The notes beneath the pieces were generated by a model. The model was not told the DNA's origin and ran no database searches. It was given only the letters and a program-made list of their open reading frames with translations. A DNA stretch of 64,000 nt from Solicoccozyma terricola (Eukaryota > Basidiomycota > Tremellomycetes > Filobasidiales > Piskurozymaceae). Where the stretch lies: contig BCLD01000015.1 of the NCBI GenBank assembly GCA_001600875.1, forward strand, positions 227,862 to 291,861, given 5' to 3'. Every line of letters begins with the position of its first letter. The first letter of the stretch is position 1. Of this stretch, positions 46,446 through 58,900 are shown piece after piece. The position numbers and the translations under genes were made by a program.

Positions 46446-46653
46446 TGGGGTAGTTGTATGACGGGACGCTGATGATTGAACAGCGTTGAACAATTTGAAT
46501 GGAAAGATGGAGGTTGAATACGAGCTGGGAGTGACGAGTGTTGACATTTTCACGTGACAGACATGACAAGGGACATCGCTGGATACATCCTACACCTCTA
46601 CACAACATCCACACCGCATCAACCATCGTTCACAGTAATACCCAACCGCCATC
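46446..46653. promoter_or_regulatory. compact divergent promoter HGH1/PDCD5 with TCACGTGA
   Basis: Only 208 bp separate the two start codons. A perfect TCACGTGA lies at 46550-46557, almost exactly in the middle, so it could serve both genes, both tied to protein synthesis or folding. Confidence 0.5.
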
Positions 46654-47779
46654 ATGTCCTCGTCCATGCAACTCCCACCAGGTCTTCGTCCAGCCCCACC
46701 TCCATCATCCGGCGGCGGCGGTGGTGCCGCACAAGGAGCTGGAGGTGGGCCCAGTCAAGAAGAACAAGCCGCAAGACAGGCACAAGACGATGAAATGAGG
46801 AGAGGTATATTGAGTCAGGTTTTAGAGCCGGAAGCTAGGGAGAGACGTGAGTCGTTCTTTATGTTTATCAATGCTGGGTTCCACACTGAACAGGTACCGG
46901 TTTTTTTTTGCCCAAACCAATCTTTACTACTTGCCTCCTACTGTGTATCTCACAACATTCCTTTCTTGTTCACAATAGTATCAAGAATCTCCCTTGTGAG
47001 ACCACAAACAACGCGTCAAATTGAGGATCTCCTCATGAGAATGGCGAGAAGTGGACAATTGCGAGGGAAAGTGGGAGATGGGGAATTGAAGGGTTTGTTG
47101 GAACAGGTAAGTGTGAGAAAGATGGTATGGATTTGAGACGTACAGAGCGCGGGAGAGGGTTGCGTGATGAATGGAGGGACGTTTTGAGCCTTGAGATTGT
47201 GGGGGTTTTAGTACTGCTTGAGAGTGGATTCACTCGCTCTGTGCTCAGTTGCAACGAGTATGTGCGAATTAGTGCATGGAGAACAGTGGAATATCTGAGG
47301 TTGCCGGATCCGAGCAAGATCTCTGTGTGAGAGTCGATGTATTATCAAGCTGTCGGAAGCCATTCTGGCAGATGTGGGACTCTGAGGAAACGTAGTACAA
47401 AAGAGAACTATGGGAGTTGCCGGGCAGACTATTGAACAATGGATGAGGCGTGGATCTGAAACTGGATTGTTGTCCCTACGCTATAATGTGATATGTTACT
47501 AACCCTCTTTCTCTTTCCTCGTCATTTCACTCCCATCACCTACAAAAGGTATCGGCCGAATCAGCTCCAAAACCATCAACGACACAAACGAACGGTGGAG
47601 GAACTCGCTCAAAATCGTTGGGAGGTGGAATCACCGTAAGTATTCATTCTATCCCCTAGTTCAAGGCGAGCAAAGGCTGGTTGCTGATGTGTAGACATGC
47701 TGGGTATATCGGACGATCGATTGTGGAATAGATTCAACGAAAGCGAGATGAATCGGAATCGGATGAGTATGACCTTTGA
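46654..47779 (+). CDS. PDCD5: PDCD5/TFAR19 family DNA-binding protein
   Basis: Small helical-bundle protein. Start MSSSMQLPPGLRPAPPPSSG with a Gly/Pro-rich leader, then EEQAARQAQDDEMRRGILSQ and VLEPEARERLSRISLVRPQT. The second exon (from about 46980) gives TRQIEDLLMRMARSGQLRGK and GDGELKGLLEQ, followed after an intron by VSAESAPKPS...GGGIT. A last short exon has IQRKRDESESDEYDL, with TGA at 47777-47779. The motif IL.q.LepeAR.RL.RI.LV.P followed by E.lL..MA..GQl..KV is the family signature. Archaeal and eukaryotic members bind DNA and associate with nascent chains or chaperonin. The leader is longer than in most family members. Confidence 0.9.
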
Positions 47780-47942
47780 TCTCTTTGATTCAGTACGCCG
47801 GTTGCGATTTTTCGGTCGGGTGCCAGGTCGGGTTGACTTGACGTGGAAGGACAATATAATGAGAGATGCAGGGATGTGGATTGACAGCATATCAACTTGT
47901 ATAATCACGATGTCATACTCTCATGATTGTGATTCGAGTTCG

Positions 47943-49987
47943 ATGTCTGAGCTGAGTCCCACGCGTGTTTCAGAAAAGTACGGAAGAGCGTCGCGCGTAT
48001 GAAGGGTTAGTAGCGACTTGTGGAAGGGTCAGCACTGTACATCAGCCTGGCACCAACGACTCACACACCGCCCAATCAACATCGAACAGACCAGGCGAGA
48101 GTGCAGCTACATCGTCCCAAGAGAACAACTGGTACAGGTCGAAGGGCCCACAACAACAACCGCTCCCCCCGCCCAAGGAACACCTCCCGCAAGAAAAACT
48201 CATCCAAACGATGCCGCTCCACCTCCGTCCTTCCTCCCCGACCTCTGACGAATCCCCATTCTCATTCAACCTCTCTCCAACTCTCACAAATGACCCGCTT
48301 CCCTCTTATCCAGACCGGTCCCCGCCTTCTTATAGGCTGAACAAGGAGCTGATGCATGTATTGGGGGCTAGACCTCGAGACGAACTTGAGGCGGAAGAAT
48401 TGGGTAGAGGGATATTGAAGTGCAGATCGTGTGGGAAGCCAGTTTTAGAAGTGGCAGTCGTACAGCATTATGGTGAGTGTTCATTCAGAGTCTTTGGAAA
48501 GGTGTCCTGTGAACGGAGGAGTCCGGTTTAGGATAGTCTAATCGCCGCCCCCCGGGGGGGGGGGGGTTGAGATGGGCGTATTTGATGAAACCACTTGCAG
48601 TAGAGATCCGCTACGTTTCGAGAGATGCACCGACTAATCCTCGAAATTCTTTTCCCCTCTCCATTCCTCAATCCTCTTGTTTTTCCCCTTGGTACACAAC
48701 AGAAAACTGTCAAGCTGCCAATCGACTTGAATCTCAACTCGCGATCAAACGAATCCCAGGATCTTCGAGCAAGAATAAAGGGATCAAGAGACGAAATAGT
48801 GATGGTGAGTTTATTTCTCTTCGTCTGTAAATAACTCCTGATCGAAAAGACGTTCTGGCTGACACTCCGATGCGGTTCGTCTCAATCTTCTCGGTGTAGT
48901 CTCCATCTCAGCATCGGAAGCATCTCTCAATTCAACTCTAACTCCCTCGAAACGAAACAAACCCACCAACAGCACCACCAAACCATTCGCTCGTTCTCAT
49001 TCCTCGACATCTCTACTATTCGATGGAGATAATGGTGAACGTCAGATGTTGGTCAATGGGAAACTAGAAACGAAGAAACAGATGGTGAAGAGGTTGGCGG
49101 ATGAGAAGAAGGAGGCGAGAGCTGCTGAGAAGGAGAGGAAAGAGAGGGGAGAGGAAGAGGCGATTAATGGGAAGAAGAAGATGTCGAAAGGTTGGTGTTT
49201 TTCTTTTCGTTTCTTCCTTCCCCCCCCCCCCCCCCCCCGGTATTGACTGGAAAACTTGCAACCCACTTCAGCAGGTCCCAAGGAATATCATCCCGATAAA
49301 TGCTGTGGCGTTTTGATAACTGAAGGTGCCATGGCAGGTTCCCAATGTTCTCGTAAGCTCGATTGCAAGATCCACACGGTCGGACATAAACGAGAAGTCC
49401 TCGGAAGATCTATGCCGTTCGATGATTGTTTGAGGAATATGAAAGTCGAACAAGGGATCATCGTCCCTGAGAAAAAGGTGAAACAGAAGACGAGCACAGA
49501 AGATCTAGGAAGCGCTACGAGTGGAACACCGATCAAAACACCTGCGAAGAAGGCAAAGAAGAGAGTGCCGGCGATGGGAGCATTGAATGGTCATCAGGGA
49601 CACAAACAACAACATCACGGTGAAACGGGAGAATTCGTTGATTCTCAAGCGGCGATAGCGGAACTCGAGCTTCTCATTCGTTCAGTTCGACACAAGACCT
49701 GTCGGAATGATGAGTACGTTCGTTCGAGGTTGTTGGAGATTGATACCTCTGATGGAGGCGGTGGAGGAGGAGGAGGAGGAGAAGGAGGGGAGGGGGGAGG
49801 ATATGAACCACCTCCGTATTCGACATCCGGCACTCGTGGTCTGTTCGGCGTCTGGCATCTCGAACGAAAACGACTGGCAAACGTTACCGAGGGATTATTG
49901 AGTGATATTGTGCATAATGTGGGTGCGGATTTGGAGCGGAGAGTCAGGATGGGCAGACAGAGTGTGGGGGGTCAGCAAGGGAGGTAG
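47943..49987 (+). CDS. SGF73: SAGA complex subunit SGF73 (ataxin-7-like, SCA7 domain)
   Basis: Anchors the deubiquitinase module to SAGA. Start MSELSPTRVSE at 47943. A 55-nt intron (47978-48032) leads to NTVHQPGTNDSHTAQS, then a Pro/Ser-rich part. The first zinc motif is CRSCGKPVLEVAVVQHYENC (C-x2-C...H...C, split by the intron near 48472-48709). A basic helical segment (MVKRLADEKKEARAAEKERK) precedes the SCA7 domain CCGVLITEGAMAGSQCSRKL, DCKIHTVGHKREVLGRSMPF, which supplies the second zinc site. Helices IAELELLIRSVRHKTCRND and GLFGVWHLERKRLANVTEGL follow. A Gly-run (49756-49800) is slippage-prone. The stop is at 49985-49987. Two introns have long C or G homopolymers. Confidence 0.88.
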
Positions 49988-50473
49988 TTGCGAATGTCAT
50001 CCCTGGCGCCGTTGGGAGTCGGCTTCCTTCTTCCTTCCGCCTTCCCCCTCTTCCTTCCCCATCCTCCTCACGACCCGCACGCCCTGTCCTACCTGTCCTC
50101 CCGACCACGACCCTGTCCGGCTCGCTGTTCACTGCTGCTCGCTGTATGTATATAGTCGTTGTACCTCCCTGTGACCCATCGTGAGAATTCGCTGTCTGCG
50201 ATGACGAACAGCCACGACATGTCCTCCGGTCCAGCTTCCTCCGCTCGACATCGTTCATCTCGCCATCATCGACACCGTCCCTCACCAGCGTCACTTGCTA
50301 TTCACACCCCCACCAAATCCCCAACATCGCACAGTCCTTCCTCGTCTCCATCACTCCGAAACGAAATAGTGACCCTTTTTCCCAAACTAGAGAATCGAAC
50401 GCATTTACAGCCAAACTTCCTCCGTTTCATCACGCGTTGTATTGTTCAGTCGGTTTGACTTCTTAGCTCCAAG
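49988..50473. other. intergenic region SGF73-VAP
   Basis: 486 bp, C/T-rich (CTTCCTTCC and CCCTCTTCC blocks), consistent with a pyrimidine-rich fungal promoter or leader. Short reading frames (such as 50159-50458) are low-complexity and I do not support them as genes. Confidence 0.4.
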
Positions 50474-51947
50474 ATGTCTGTCGAGCTTATGCCCCATGCC
50501 CAGCTTGGTTTTGAACGTGAGTCTGTACTCCGTATCTCGCTTGTTAACAGCTCTACGTGATGTAGGGTGTGTGTGTCGCGTTGACTGAGACGTTGACCCT
50601 GGGCCCTCCTTCCACCGATCACCACCCTTACACCACTATTCCCTACGTCCTACGACTACCGCTCTCCGATCCCCTCCCCCCCCCCCCCCCCCCCCGCCCC
50701 CTCTCCCTCTCCAAACCGGGAAATTCCATCACAGGTCCATTCAATCGCCAACTTTCTAAACCTCTTTCAATCCATAACCCACATTCTCGTCCAATCGGAT
50801 TCAAAATCAAAACCACCGCACCGAAGCAATATTGTGTGAGGCCGAATTCAGGAAGAGTAGAAAGTGGAGAGACAGTTGAGGTTTCTGGTTAGTGGTTCAT
50901 TTCTTTCATCCATCTGGGGGGGTTTTTTTTTTGGGAAGCGTCAAGTGTTGTTAGGTGTTGAAGTGGCTGATTGATTGTTACCGGAATGTGTGGTGGTGAT
51001 GTTCGTCTCTTCTAGTTATTCTTCAACCGATGAAAGAGGATCCACCTCTTGAAGCTCGATGTAAAGATAAGTTTTTGGTCCAATCGGCGATTATACCCGT
51101 CGAAAGTGAAGTCAAGCCGTTGGCTGAGCTAGTGAGTGGTTGTATGAATAGTTAACAAACCATAAGTCTCGAGGACGATCTACCTGTCGGAATTCATGCA
51201 CTAATTCAATCAACCCTTCTCTCTCTACCCCCCGGGTAACAGTGGTCCGAACTCGAACAAACTTCTAAATCCTCCATTCACGAACAAAAGATCAGATGTG
51301 CTTATTTGAGCGCTACGAGTACGCAAACGATTCCGGAGCTTGATCAGACTATTGGAGAGGCTAGTCGGATGGATGAGTCGGTGAGTTTGGATTTTATGGT
51401 TGACGGGAGAGAATGAGACGAGAGAGGGAAAGGAAGGAGACGGCTGAACCGTATGGGGAAAACGACTTACGCCCTCGATTCGGAACAGACTTACATCCAC
51501 GCTCCAACTTCTCTCGATCAATCCAAGACTATCATCAATGGTGTTAATGGTATCAATCACGACGAAGCATCATCTCCTTCTCCTACTTCACCTTCACCAC
51601 AACCTTTCCACGAATCCGCAAACGAAATCACCACCACCTCCGCTTCTCCTTCAACCCCGGCACCCCTCATTTCCACCTCTACACCTAAAGAAACCGCCAC
51701 CACATCCGATCTACTCGCTGCTGCGAAACAGGAAATTGCAAAACTCAAGGCCGAACTCGCTGCTCAATCATCTATTACTGGTCTTCGGAAACGCACGAAT
51801 GGTACTTTGGGTAGTGGACGAGATGATTCTACGGTGGGACAACAGGCTAGCGTAGCTGTCAAGGAGGTGGTTTCGACGGGTGTACCGGTTCCTGTTGTGG
51901 CCATCATTTCGTTTACAGTCTTCCTCATCACTTATCTGTACTTCTGA
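50474..51947 (+). CDS. SCS2: VAP/SCS2 family ER membrane contact-site protein
   Basis: Tail-anchored ER receptor for FFAT-motif proteins. Exon 1 is MSVELMPHAQLGFE at 50474. The MSP domain continues PFNRQLSKPLSIHNPHSRPI, GFKIKTTAPKQYCVRPNSGR, ESGETVEVSVILQPMKEDPP and CKDKFLVQSAIIP. The positions TTAPKxYxVRP and CKDKF are the FFAT-binding face. A Ser/Thr/Pro-rich linker follows, then a short coiled coil (TSDLLAAAKQEIAKLKAELA), and the C-terminal membrane anchor (PVPVVAIISFTVFLITYLYF), which is the last thing before TGA at 51945-51947. The first intron has a poly-C run of about 23. An assembly gap follows the gene. Confidence 0.92.
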
Positions 51948-51993
51948 GCGGACGGATCGGGGGGCCGGGGGGCCGGGGGGGAGGGTGGAAGGG

Positions 51994-52058
51994 NNNNNNN
52001 NNNNNNNNNNNNNNNNNNNNNNNNNNNNNNNNNNNNNNNNNNNNNNNNNNNNNNNNNN
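51994..52058. other. assembly gap (65 N) flanked by G- and C-homopolymers
   Basis: GGGGCCGGGG-type sequence on the left and a run of about 12 C on the right bound a stretch of N. The true length is unknown. It lies between VAP and the glucosidase II promoter. Confidence 0.95.
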
Positions 52059-52307
52059 CCCCCCCCCCCCAGAGTACGAGTTGTGTGGTATGAGGAGGGT
52101 AGATAGGGGGTAGAGGGATGTGGTGCAGGGGGATGTGGTCGATGGGCGATGAATGATATGGTTTGTACCTCTTGGGAGTTGATTTCATGATGTCACCCGC
52201 GCCCGATAGATTGATTACCCCGCAACATCCTTTTGCACTCCACGCGACGAGCACCGTCTCTCATTTCACCGCTGTGCTCCATACATCATCCACTCTCTCT
52301 TGCCAGC

Positions 52308-55300
52308 ATGGGCCTGTACCTCACCACCATCACACGATGGCAGGTCTTGGCGCTCGTCCTTCTCTCCCTCGTATCCCCGATCATCCTCACAGCTCATGCA
52401 GCGAAACACGGTGATTTCAAGACTTGCGCCCAATCATCCTTCTGTCGTCGTCTCCGATCGCTCTCATCCCGAGCTGAAGAGAAAGGGTTTCATTCTCCGT
52501 ATGATCTGGTCCATGCGAAACATGACCCTGCGGATCTGGCTGGACCTGCTACTTGGACTTTTCCATTAAAAACGGAACTCTATCCAGAAATATCGTTCGA
52601 ACTTCAAGTCGATGTATTAGCTGCTGGTGATGGGATCGCTCGATTGCGTGTAGATGAAGTCGGATCCAATACTAGATGGAAGAGGTACAACGAGACGGCG
52701 AAGTGGGCTTTACTTGAAGCAGAGCCAACTCTTGCGGAAAAATCTAGCGTCAAATTCGCTTCTGGAGCTTCAAGTTCAACAATCAGCTATGGCGATAATC
52801 ATTCTCTCCGTCTTGTGATTGAGCATTCACCATTCAAGATCACACATCAACGTGAGGGGAAACCCGTGTTGGTCATCAATGAGCGTGGATTGTTCCACAT
52901 GGAGCATTTTAGGACGAAGGAGGAGCCGGAGCCGGTCAAGGTGGAAGGCGAACAGGAGCAGGTTCATATGCATGCTGGAGAGGACAAGACGTGGTTCGAA
53001 GGGACGCCCGATCACGAGCTCTTTGAGGAGAATTGGGGGAAATGGAGGGACTCGAAGCCGAAGGGTGAGTCGTACTGAACTGTGCAGCGTTTCGTAATGA
53101 AGGACAGCTGATACTGGTCGCGGCTTAGGTCCCGAGGCGTACTCCTTCGATATCACTTTCCCTGGTGTAGACCATATCTTTGGATTAGCTGAGCATGCTA
53201 CCCCTCTCAGTCTCCCAGCAACGGAGTAAGCGATGGTAGCTCATCCATCATAAAATCCCACAAGCCTCTAATCACTATTATCCCCTCACAGTGGCACCAA
53301 CTACTCGGAGCCATACCGTCTCTACAACGTGGACATCTTCGAATACGAAGCATCATCTACAATGGCTCTGTACGGAGCCATCCCTCTTCTTCACGCACAG
53401 TCTCCATCTCATTCTGTAGGACTACTATCTCTCGTCGCATCTGAAACTTGGGTGGACGTACAACGACCTGCAACCGGCGTTAAAACGCATTGGATGTCAG
53501 AGAGTGGGATAATGGATCTCTTGCTTTTACCTGGCCCTGATCCTGCCGCTCTTTTCAAGCAATATGCAATTCTCACTGGTCCAACTCCGTTACCTCCGCT
53601 GTGGTCGTTGGCCTATCACCAGTGCAGATGGAACTACTGGAACACGGAAGATGTGTTAGAGGTCGATAGACGATTCGATGAAGAGGACATACCACTGGAC
53701 GTTACATGGTTAGATATCGAATATGCCGAAGAACATCGGTACTTTGATTGGAACAAAAATGAGTTCCCAGATCCTGTGGCAATGATAAATCAGGTGGAGG
53801 CGAAAGGAAGAAAGGTGAGACTACGTAGCCATGTCTGTGACAACACAGAAAATGCTGAATTCCACGGCTAAATCTCCAGATGGTTGCCATCGTTGATCCC
53901 CATATCAAAAAAGCCGACTCGTTCCGCATTTACTCGGATGCGGTGCAAAACGATCTCCTCGTGAAGAAGCCGAACGGTGACAATTTTGAGGGTTGGTGCT
54001 GGACTGGAAGTAGCGTCTGGGTGGACTTCTTTAATGAGAAGAGCTGGAGCTGGTGGAAGCGGATGTTCAAGTTTGATACCTGGAAAGTGAGATTGTGCGC
54101 TCGCTCAAGTCGGGGTAACGTAGGCTGATTAATGAATTTCCACAGGACTCCACCAAAGCTCTGTTCATCTGGAATGATATGAATGAAGTGAGCCTGCTCG
54201 TAAGATTGATGATTGGCAGCCAGCTAATTTCCTCATCGCAGCCTTCCGTTTTCGATGGCCCAGAGATCACAATGGGGAAAGACAACGTTCACGCTGGAGG
54301 TTGGGAACATCGCGATGTCCATAACATCAACGGTTTGATGTTTGTGAGTAATACGACACTTTCTGCGGAGATCTTAGCTGACCTGAACTAATTCATAAAG
54401 CACCGATCGACTCATGACGCATTGCTAGAGCGTGAGAATCCGTCAAAGCGTCCTTTCGTCCTTTCGCGCAGCTTTTTCGTGGGCTCACATCGATATGGAG
54501 CGATATGGTGAGGGTCATTGCAAGCCAAGTGTGTCGCAAGTCCCTCTCACTGACCTTTGTTTATACAGGACTGGTGACAATATGGGTACTTGGGGTAAGC
54601 TCAGGTTGCCTGATACTGGCGAGCAATCAAGTATTGACTCTTCGTGGTCTGTTCAGAGCATTTCGCTGGAGAGACTGCCATGCTCCTTTCGAACAACATC
54701 GCCGGAATGACTTTCGTTGGAGGTAAGCTTTCATTGGGACGATGAGTGCAAAACGCCAGGTGCTGAATCTACCCTCCTCGCAGCTGACGTCGGGGGTTTC
54801 TTTGGCAACCCTTCCATCGAGATGCTTGTTCGGTGGTACCAAGCTGGTGCCCTCATGCCATTCTTCAGAGCTCACGGCCACATCGATACTAAGCGTCGAG
54901 AGCCTTACCTCTTTGACGAGCCGTACAAAGGCATGCTGCGGGATGCCATACGCCTCAGATACCAGATGCTACCCATTTGGTACACGGCCTTCCAGGAGGC
55001 TAGCCGAACAGGAGTTCCGACCATGAGGTGAAGAGATAGCTGATTGCCGTTCGCTGTTGATTGCTAACCAAGCGACTTCAGGCCGCAATACGTCGCTTTC
55101 CCTAAGGATACCGGTGGCTTCGCGATCGATGACCAGTATTACTTGGGCAGTTCAGGCATCCTCGTCAAGCCTGTGACGGCACCAGGAGTTGATACCCTCG
55201 ATGTATACCTCGCCGACGATCAGGCAAGTCGTCTAGTCGAAAACCGCGTATACATCGGTTGCTGACTATGTATCCTCTAACAACAGCCATACTACAATTA

Positions 55301-55895
55301 CTTCACCTTCCACATGTACCCCGCCAGCTCATCCCCCCGCCGAGTGGACGTTCCGGCGCCATTGGAAACCTTCCCTCTCCTCGTTCAGGGAGGCTCAATC
55401 CTCCCCATTCGGGAACGAGTGAGGAGATCGTCTACCCTCATGTGGCGAGATCCTTATACCCTACTCGTAACTGCCGGCAAGGACGACTCTGCGAGTGGCG
55501 ACCTTTACGTCGATGATGGTGATTCGTACGCGTACCGACAGGGGCAATACATCCACCGTCGTTTCGAGCTCAAGGTGACCAACAAGCGAAAGTTGACTCT
55601 CAGTAGCATCAACCTCGTCGGCCTGGCAGAGAATGCGTTCATCAGCACCGACGTTACAGTACAACACGAGGACTCATGGACCAAAGCAATGAGTACTGTT
55701 CGCGTTGAGCAGGTTGTTATTCTGGGTTTGAGCAAGGAGCCGACCTCCATTACGGCCGGAGGCATTAAAGTCTCCAGGGAATGGACGGCTGGTACGGCTT
55801 CAACCTCACGAAAAGAAGGCGAGGCGAGTCAATTGGTAATCAAGGATCCCAGGGTGCTCATCGCGCAAGACTGGGAGATTGTCATATCTTCATGA
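52308..55895 (+). CDS. ROT2: glucosidase II alpha subunit (GH31)
   Basis: ER-lumen alpha-glucosidase that trims the two inner glucoses of N-glycans. The start at 52308 ([20 protein letters not shown]) gives a signal peptide ending near [11 protein letters not shown]; an upstream in-frame ATG at 52233 would bury it. Then [113 protein letters not shown] (catalytic nucleophile Asp in WNDMNEP, split by an intron), [27 protein letters not shown] then [10 protein letters not shown] (acid/base region), [20 protein letters not shown] and [20 protein letters not shown]. The C-terminal beta domains end DWEIVISS, with TGA at 55893-55895. No HDEL is present, as expected because the beta subunit retains it. 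Confidence 0.93.
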
Positions 55896-55937
55896 TGGTC
55901 GTCCATGCATTAGAATATAAAATACATGCGGATTTGA

Positions 55938-58900
55938 TTATAAGTAAGGCATATCTCGTCCGCCTGTCATCTTGCTTGACCCGATCGACCCTCGCTTCAT
56001 GGTAGGGAAGTTTAACATGGCTTGTGGTTGCTCTCTACTTTGCCGTTGCCGTGTGTACTGTGAGGGATCTTCCCAGTATCGTGAATTGACGCCTGCAGGC
56101 GGCGCAATCACGACCCCTTGATGTTCGCCTCCGCCGTATTGGCGGGTAGACGTTGCGGGATAGGGGGACCTTGCGTAGTCAGGGCTGGATATGGGAGTGA
56201 GGCTAGAAGTGCGAGAGCCAGGGTGGGGTTGGAGGAAACACCGATAATCTCCTTGAGGCGGAGTCGATAAAGCCGCTTGAAAAGTGCGAGAGCCAGGGTG
56301 GGGTTGGAGGAAACACCGATAATCTCCTTGAGGCGAAGTCGATAAAGCCGCTTGCTGAACAAGCTGGCCATACCTCCGGAGTGACTGCTGAGCAAGGTTG
56401 CTTCGTGGATAGTGACCGTCCGGTGCGACGTGTGAGTGCCTGAAAGGAGTGCCGCTGACATCCTCTCCATCTTCGCCATCTGATGAGGGTGGGGCAGAAG
56501 ACAGCGATGATGAAGATTCGTCCGACATGTACGCGCACGGCGAGTCCTCGCGAATGTATCGCCTCATCGAGTTGCGAGGTTCCCGGGTGGAGGATTTGAT
56601 GGTAAGAGTCTTGACGGGTGTGCGAGGCGGTTTGTTATCAGCTTTCGGAGCGGCAGTCGACGGTTGCGTCTTCTGCCGTTTCTTCGCGGACAGGACCTTT
56701 GCGCTTGACTTGACAGGTCGCCCGCGACTGCTCTTTGGAGGGGTCTGAGGAATGATGGGTTCCTCATCCACTGCCTTGCGTTTCCGAGGCAAAGCCACCG
56801 TCTTTTCCTCTCGCTTGACTGCCAGTGTCAATGTGAGGTCGCCCGTCTTGCGCACACTGATGCTTGACGCTCGTGCGAATGTCGTAAATGGCATCGCGAT
56901 TTGCGTGAAAGGTGAAAGCACAATCTGACGCTTCTCCACTTGCCGTGATGACCGCCTAGGCTTGTCGACCCATTCCTGGACAAAGTCCTGCAAGTTGCCT
57001 TGCACCCACACGTCAAATATGTCCGCCCACTCCCCGCCTTTACCCTTCCCAGGCGGATCCATATTGAGGAATATAGTGCGGACAGGGAACTCATAGTCTT
57101 CGTCGTCTACTTCGACGGCGTCTTCCCCATCAATTGGCTTCCGCTTGCCTTTCTGACCTCCCTTCTTTGGTAATGGCTTTGATTTGAGTACTCTCGCAAA
57201 CTCCTTGATCATTCGTTTGACTCCAGGGATGTGCAACGTGGTCCCTGCAACGATGAGAAGGTCTACCTTGCCATCGTCTTTATTGCCTCGTATATCCTTC
57301 TCGACGACTGCGCCGATTGCCTCCCCATGTCGATGCTCTTCTCCATACAAGACAACACTTGCACGAAGTGTCCCAATGGAACGAGGTCTTGCCGATTTCT
57401 CGATCCGTTCCTCCTGATGAGATTGACACGAAGGACAAGGAATGATGTCATCGGGTAGCGGAAGATGTGATTCGAGTGGGACAGAGTGGGAGCATAGTGT
57501 GCAATGGAGTTCATGTAACAATCCATGTAGAGGTACGCAACGTGGCAGAAGTGTATTGCGAATTGGCGCTTGTCCAGTTTGTTGATAATCTGCCGGTCCA
57601 GGAGTGGAAGGTCGGGTACTTTCAACGCTAACGGGTTGTTGTTGTTCTGTCCCAGTTGGCATCTCTCGGACGACTCCCAATTCAACCTCGAGATCTCCAG
57701 TAGATCCACGATCGGTAATCTCCATTTCGACCGCTCTTCGTTCGGTAATATCAGATGCAGATGTCACTGAATGCGAGAGACCTACAGGTGTGGTCCTTCC
57801 CGTGTTCGTCTCCGGTTGAGTAGATGCAATAGCTTCTGCCAGGATATCGAAACCTGTTGTATCGACATCTTCGTCCCACGCATACCCTTCCCTTTGGCCG
57901 CCGCTTGGTAAAGGCCAAGTGGAGTACCCTTCAAATACCGGACGACGATCCGGTGATCCAGGTGGAGATACCACAGTGGTTTGACTCGGTATTAAAGGAT
58001 AAAAATTATTTTCCAAATCTCCTCGTTCAAACATGCCTGGATCTAAATCCTCAATGGAATAATTATCCGGTCGAAGTGATTGTGATCGTGACCTTTCGAG
58101 GTGATCTGTTTGTTGTTCAATACTTGACGTCTGCGAACCTGGTTCCTGTCTTCCCTCTTCCGGCTTGATGATATCCCCAATAACCTTCCGTTTCCCCTTG
58201 ACAACGACTTTTTTGATTTGCAACTCCGGAACTCTACAATCCAATCCAGCTTTCCCCTCTAGTCCATCGATGTTCTGTGTGTAAACTCTGAGGAGACGGC
58301 CTTGGTCATCTAGGGTTTTAAGGAGGATATGGAAGGGTGTTGGACGAGTAGACGTTGAGAGACGGTGTAGAGTGGTAAGGAGGGCATGGTGATGTGGGAG
58401 GAGGATAGGTGACTATGTTTTGTGCGAAAAACAAAAAACGAAAAAAAAAGACAAGACGAAATCAAATCAAATGAAATCAGTATGTAGCGTTCCATATTGT
58501 CGATGAAAACACGAACTCACGCTCAAACACTTGATATCGAACAAATCCTTCCCACTTCTTATTCCAGCCGCACCCATCTTCGTACTGAACCGAGATGACC
58601 CATCTATTGATTTTTCCAACCCATCCGTTGACCTCTTCCCTTTTCCAGATCGTTTCGATGGTAATCGTTGAGAGTTCGAACCAACATCCGCTGCAGAGGT
58701 ATGTCGGAGAGTCTTGAACAAACCAGTCGAGGAACGGAAATCTGGAATTGCAGGTGTTGATATACCAGCTCCTGTTGGAATGAAATAGCGCATCAATTAT
58801 CTTTGGAAAAATCAAAACTCTGAAAGCAGGAAAGGATGGATGGGGGTTTTGAATTTGAAGGCTCACCAGCTATAACAATGACCCTCCTTGCATTCCTGAC

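Noticed and set aside
51961..52070. GGGGCC-type repeat at the assembly gap considered as a biological expansion
   Set aside because: It borders a block of N and switches from G to C runs, which fits a scaffolding artefact; too little sequence remains to judge.
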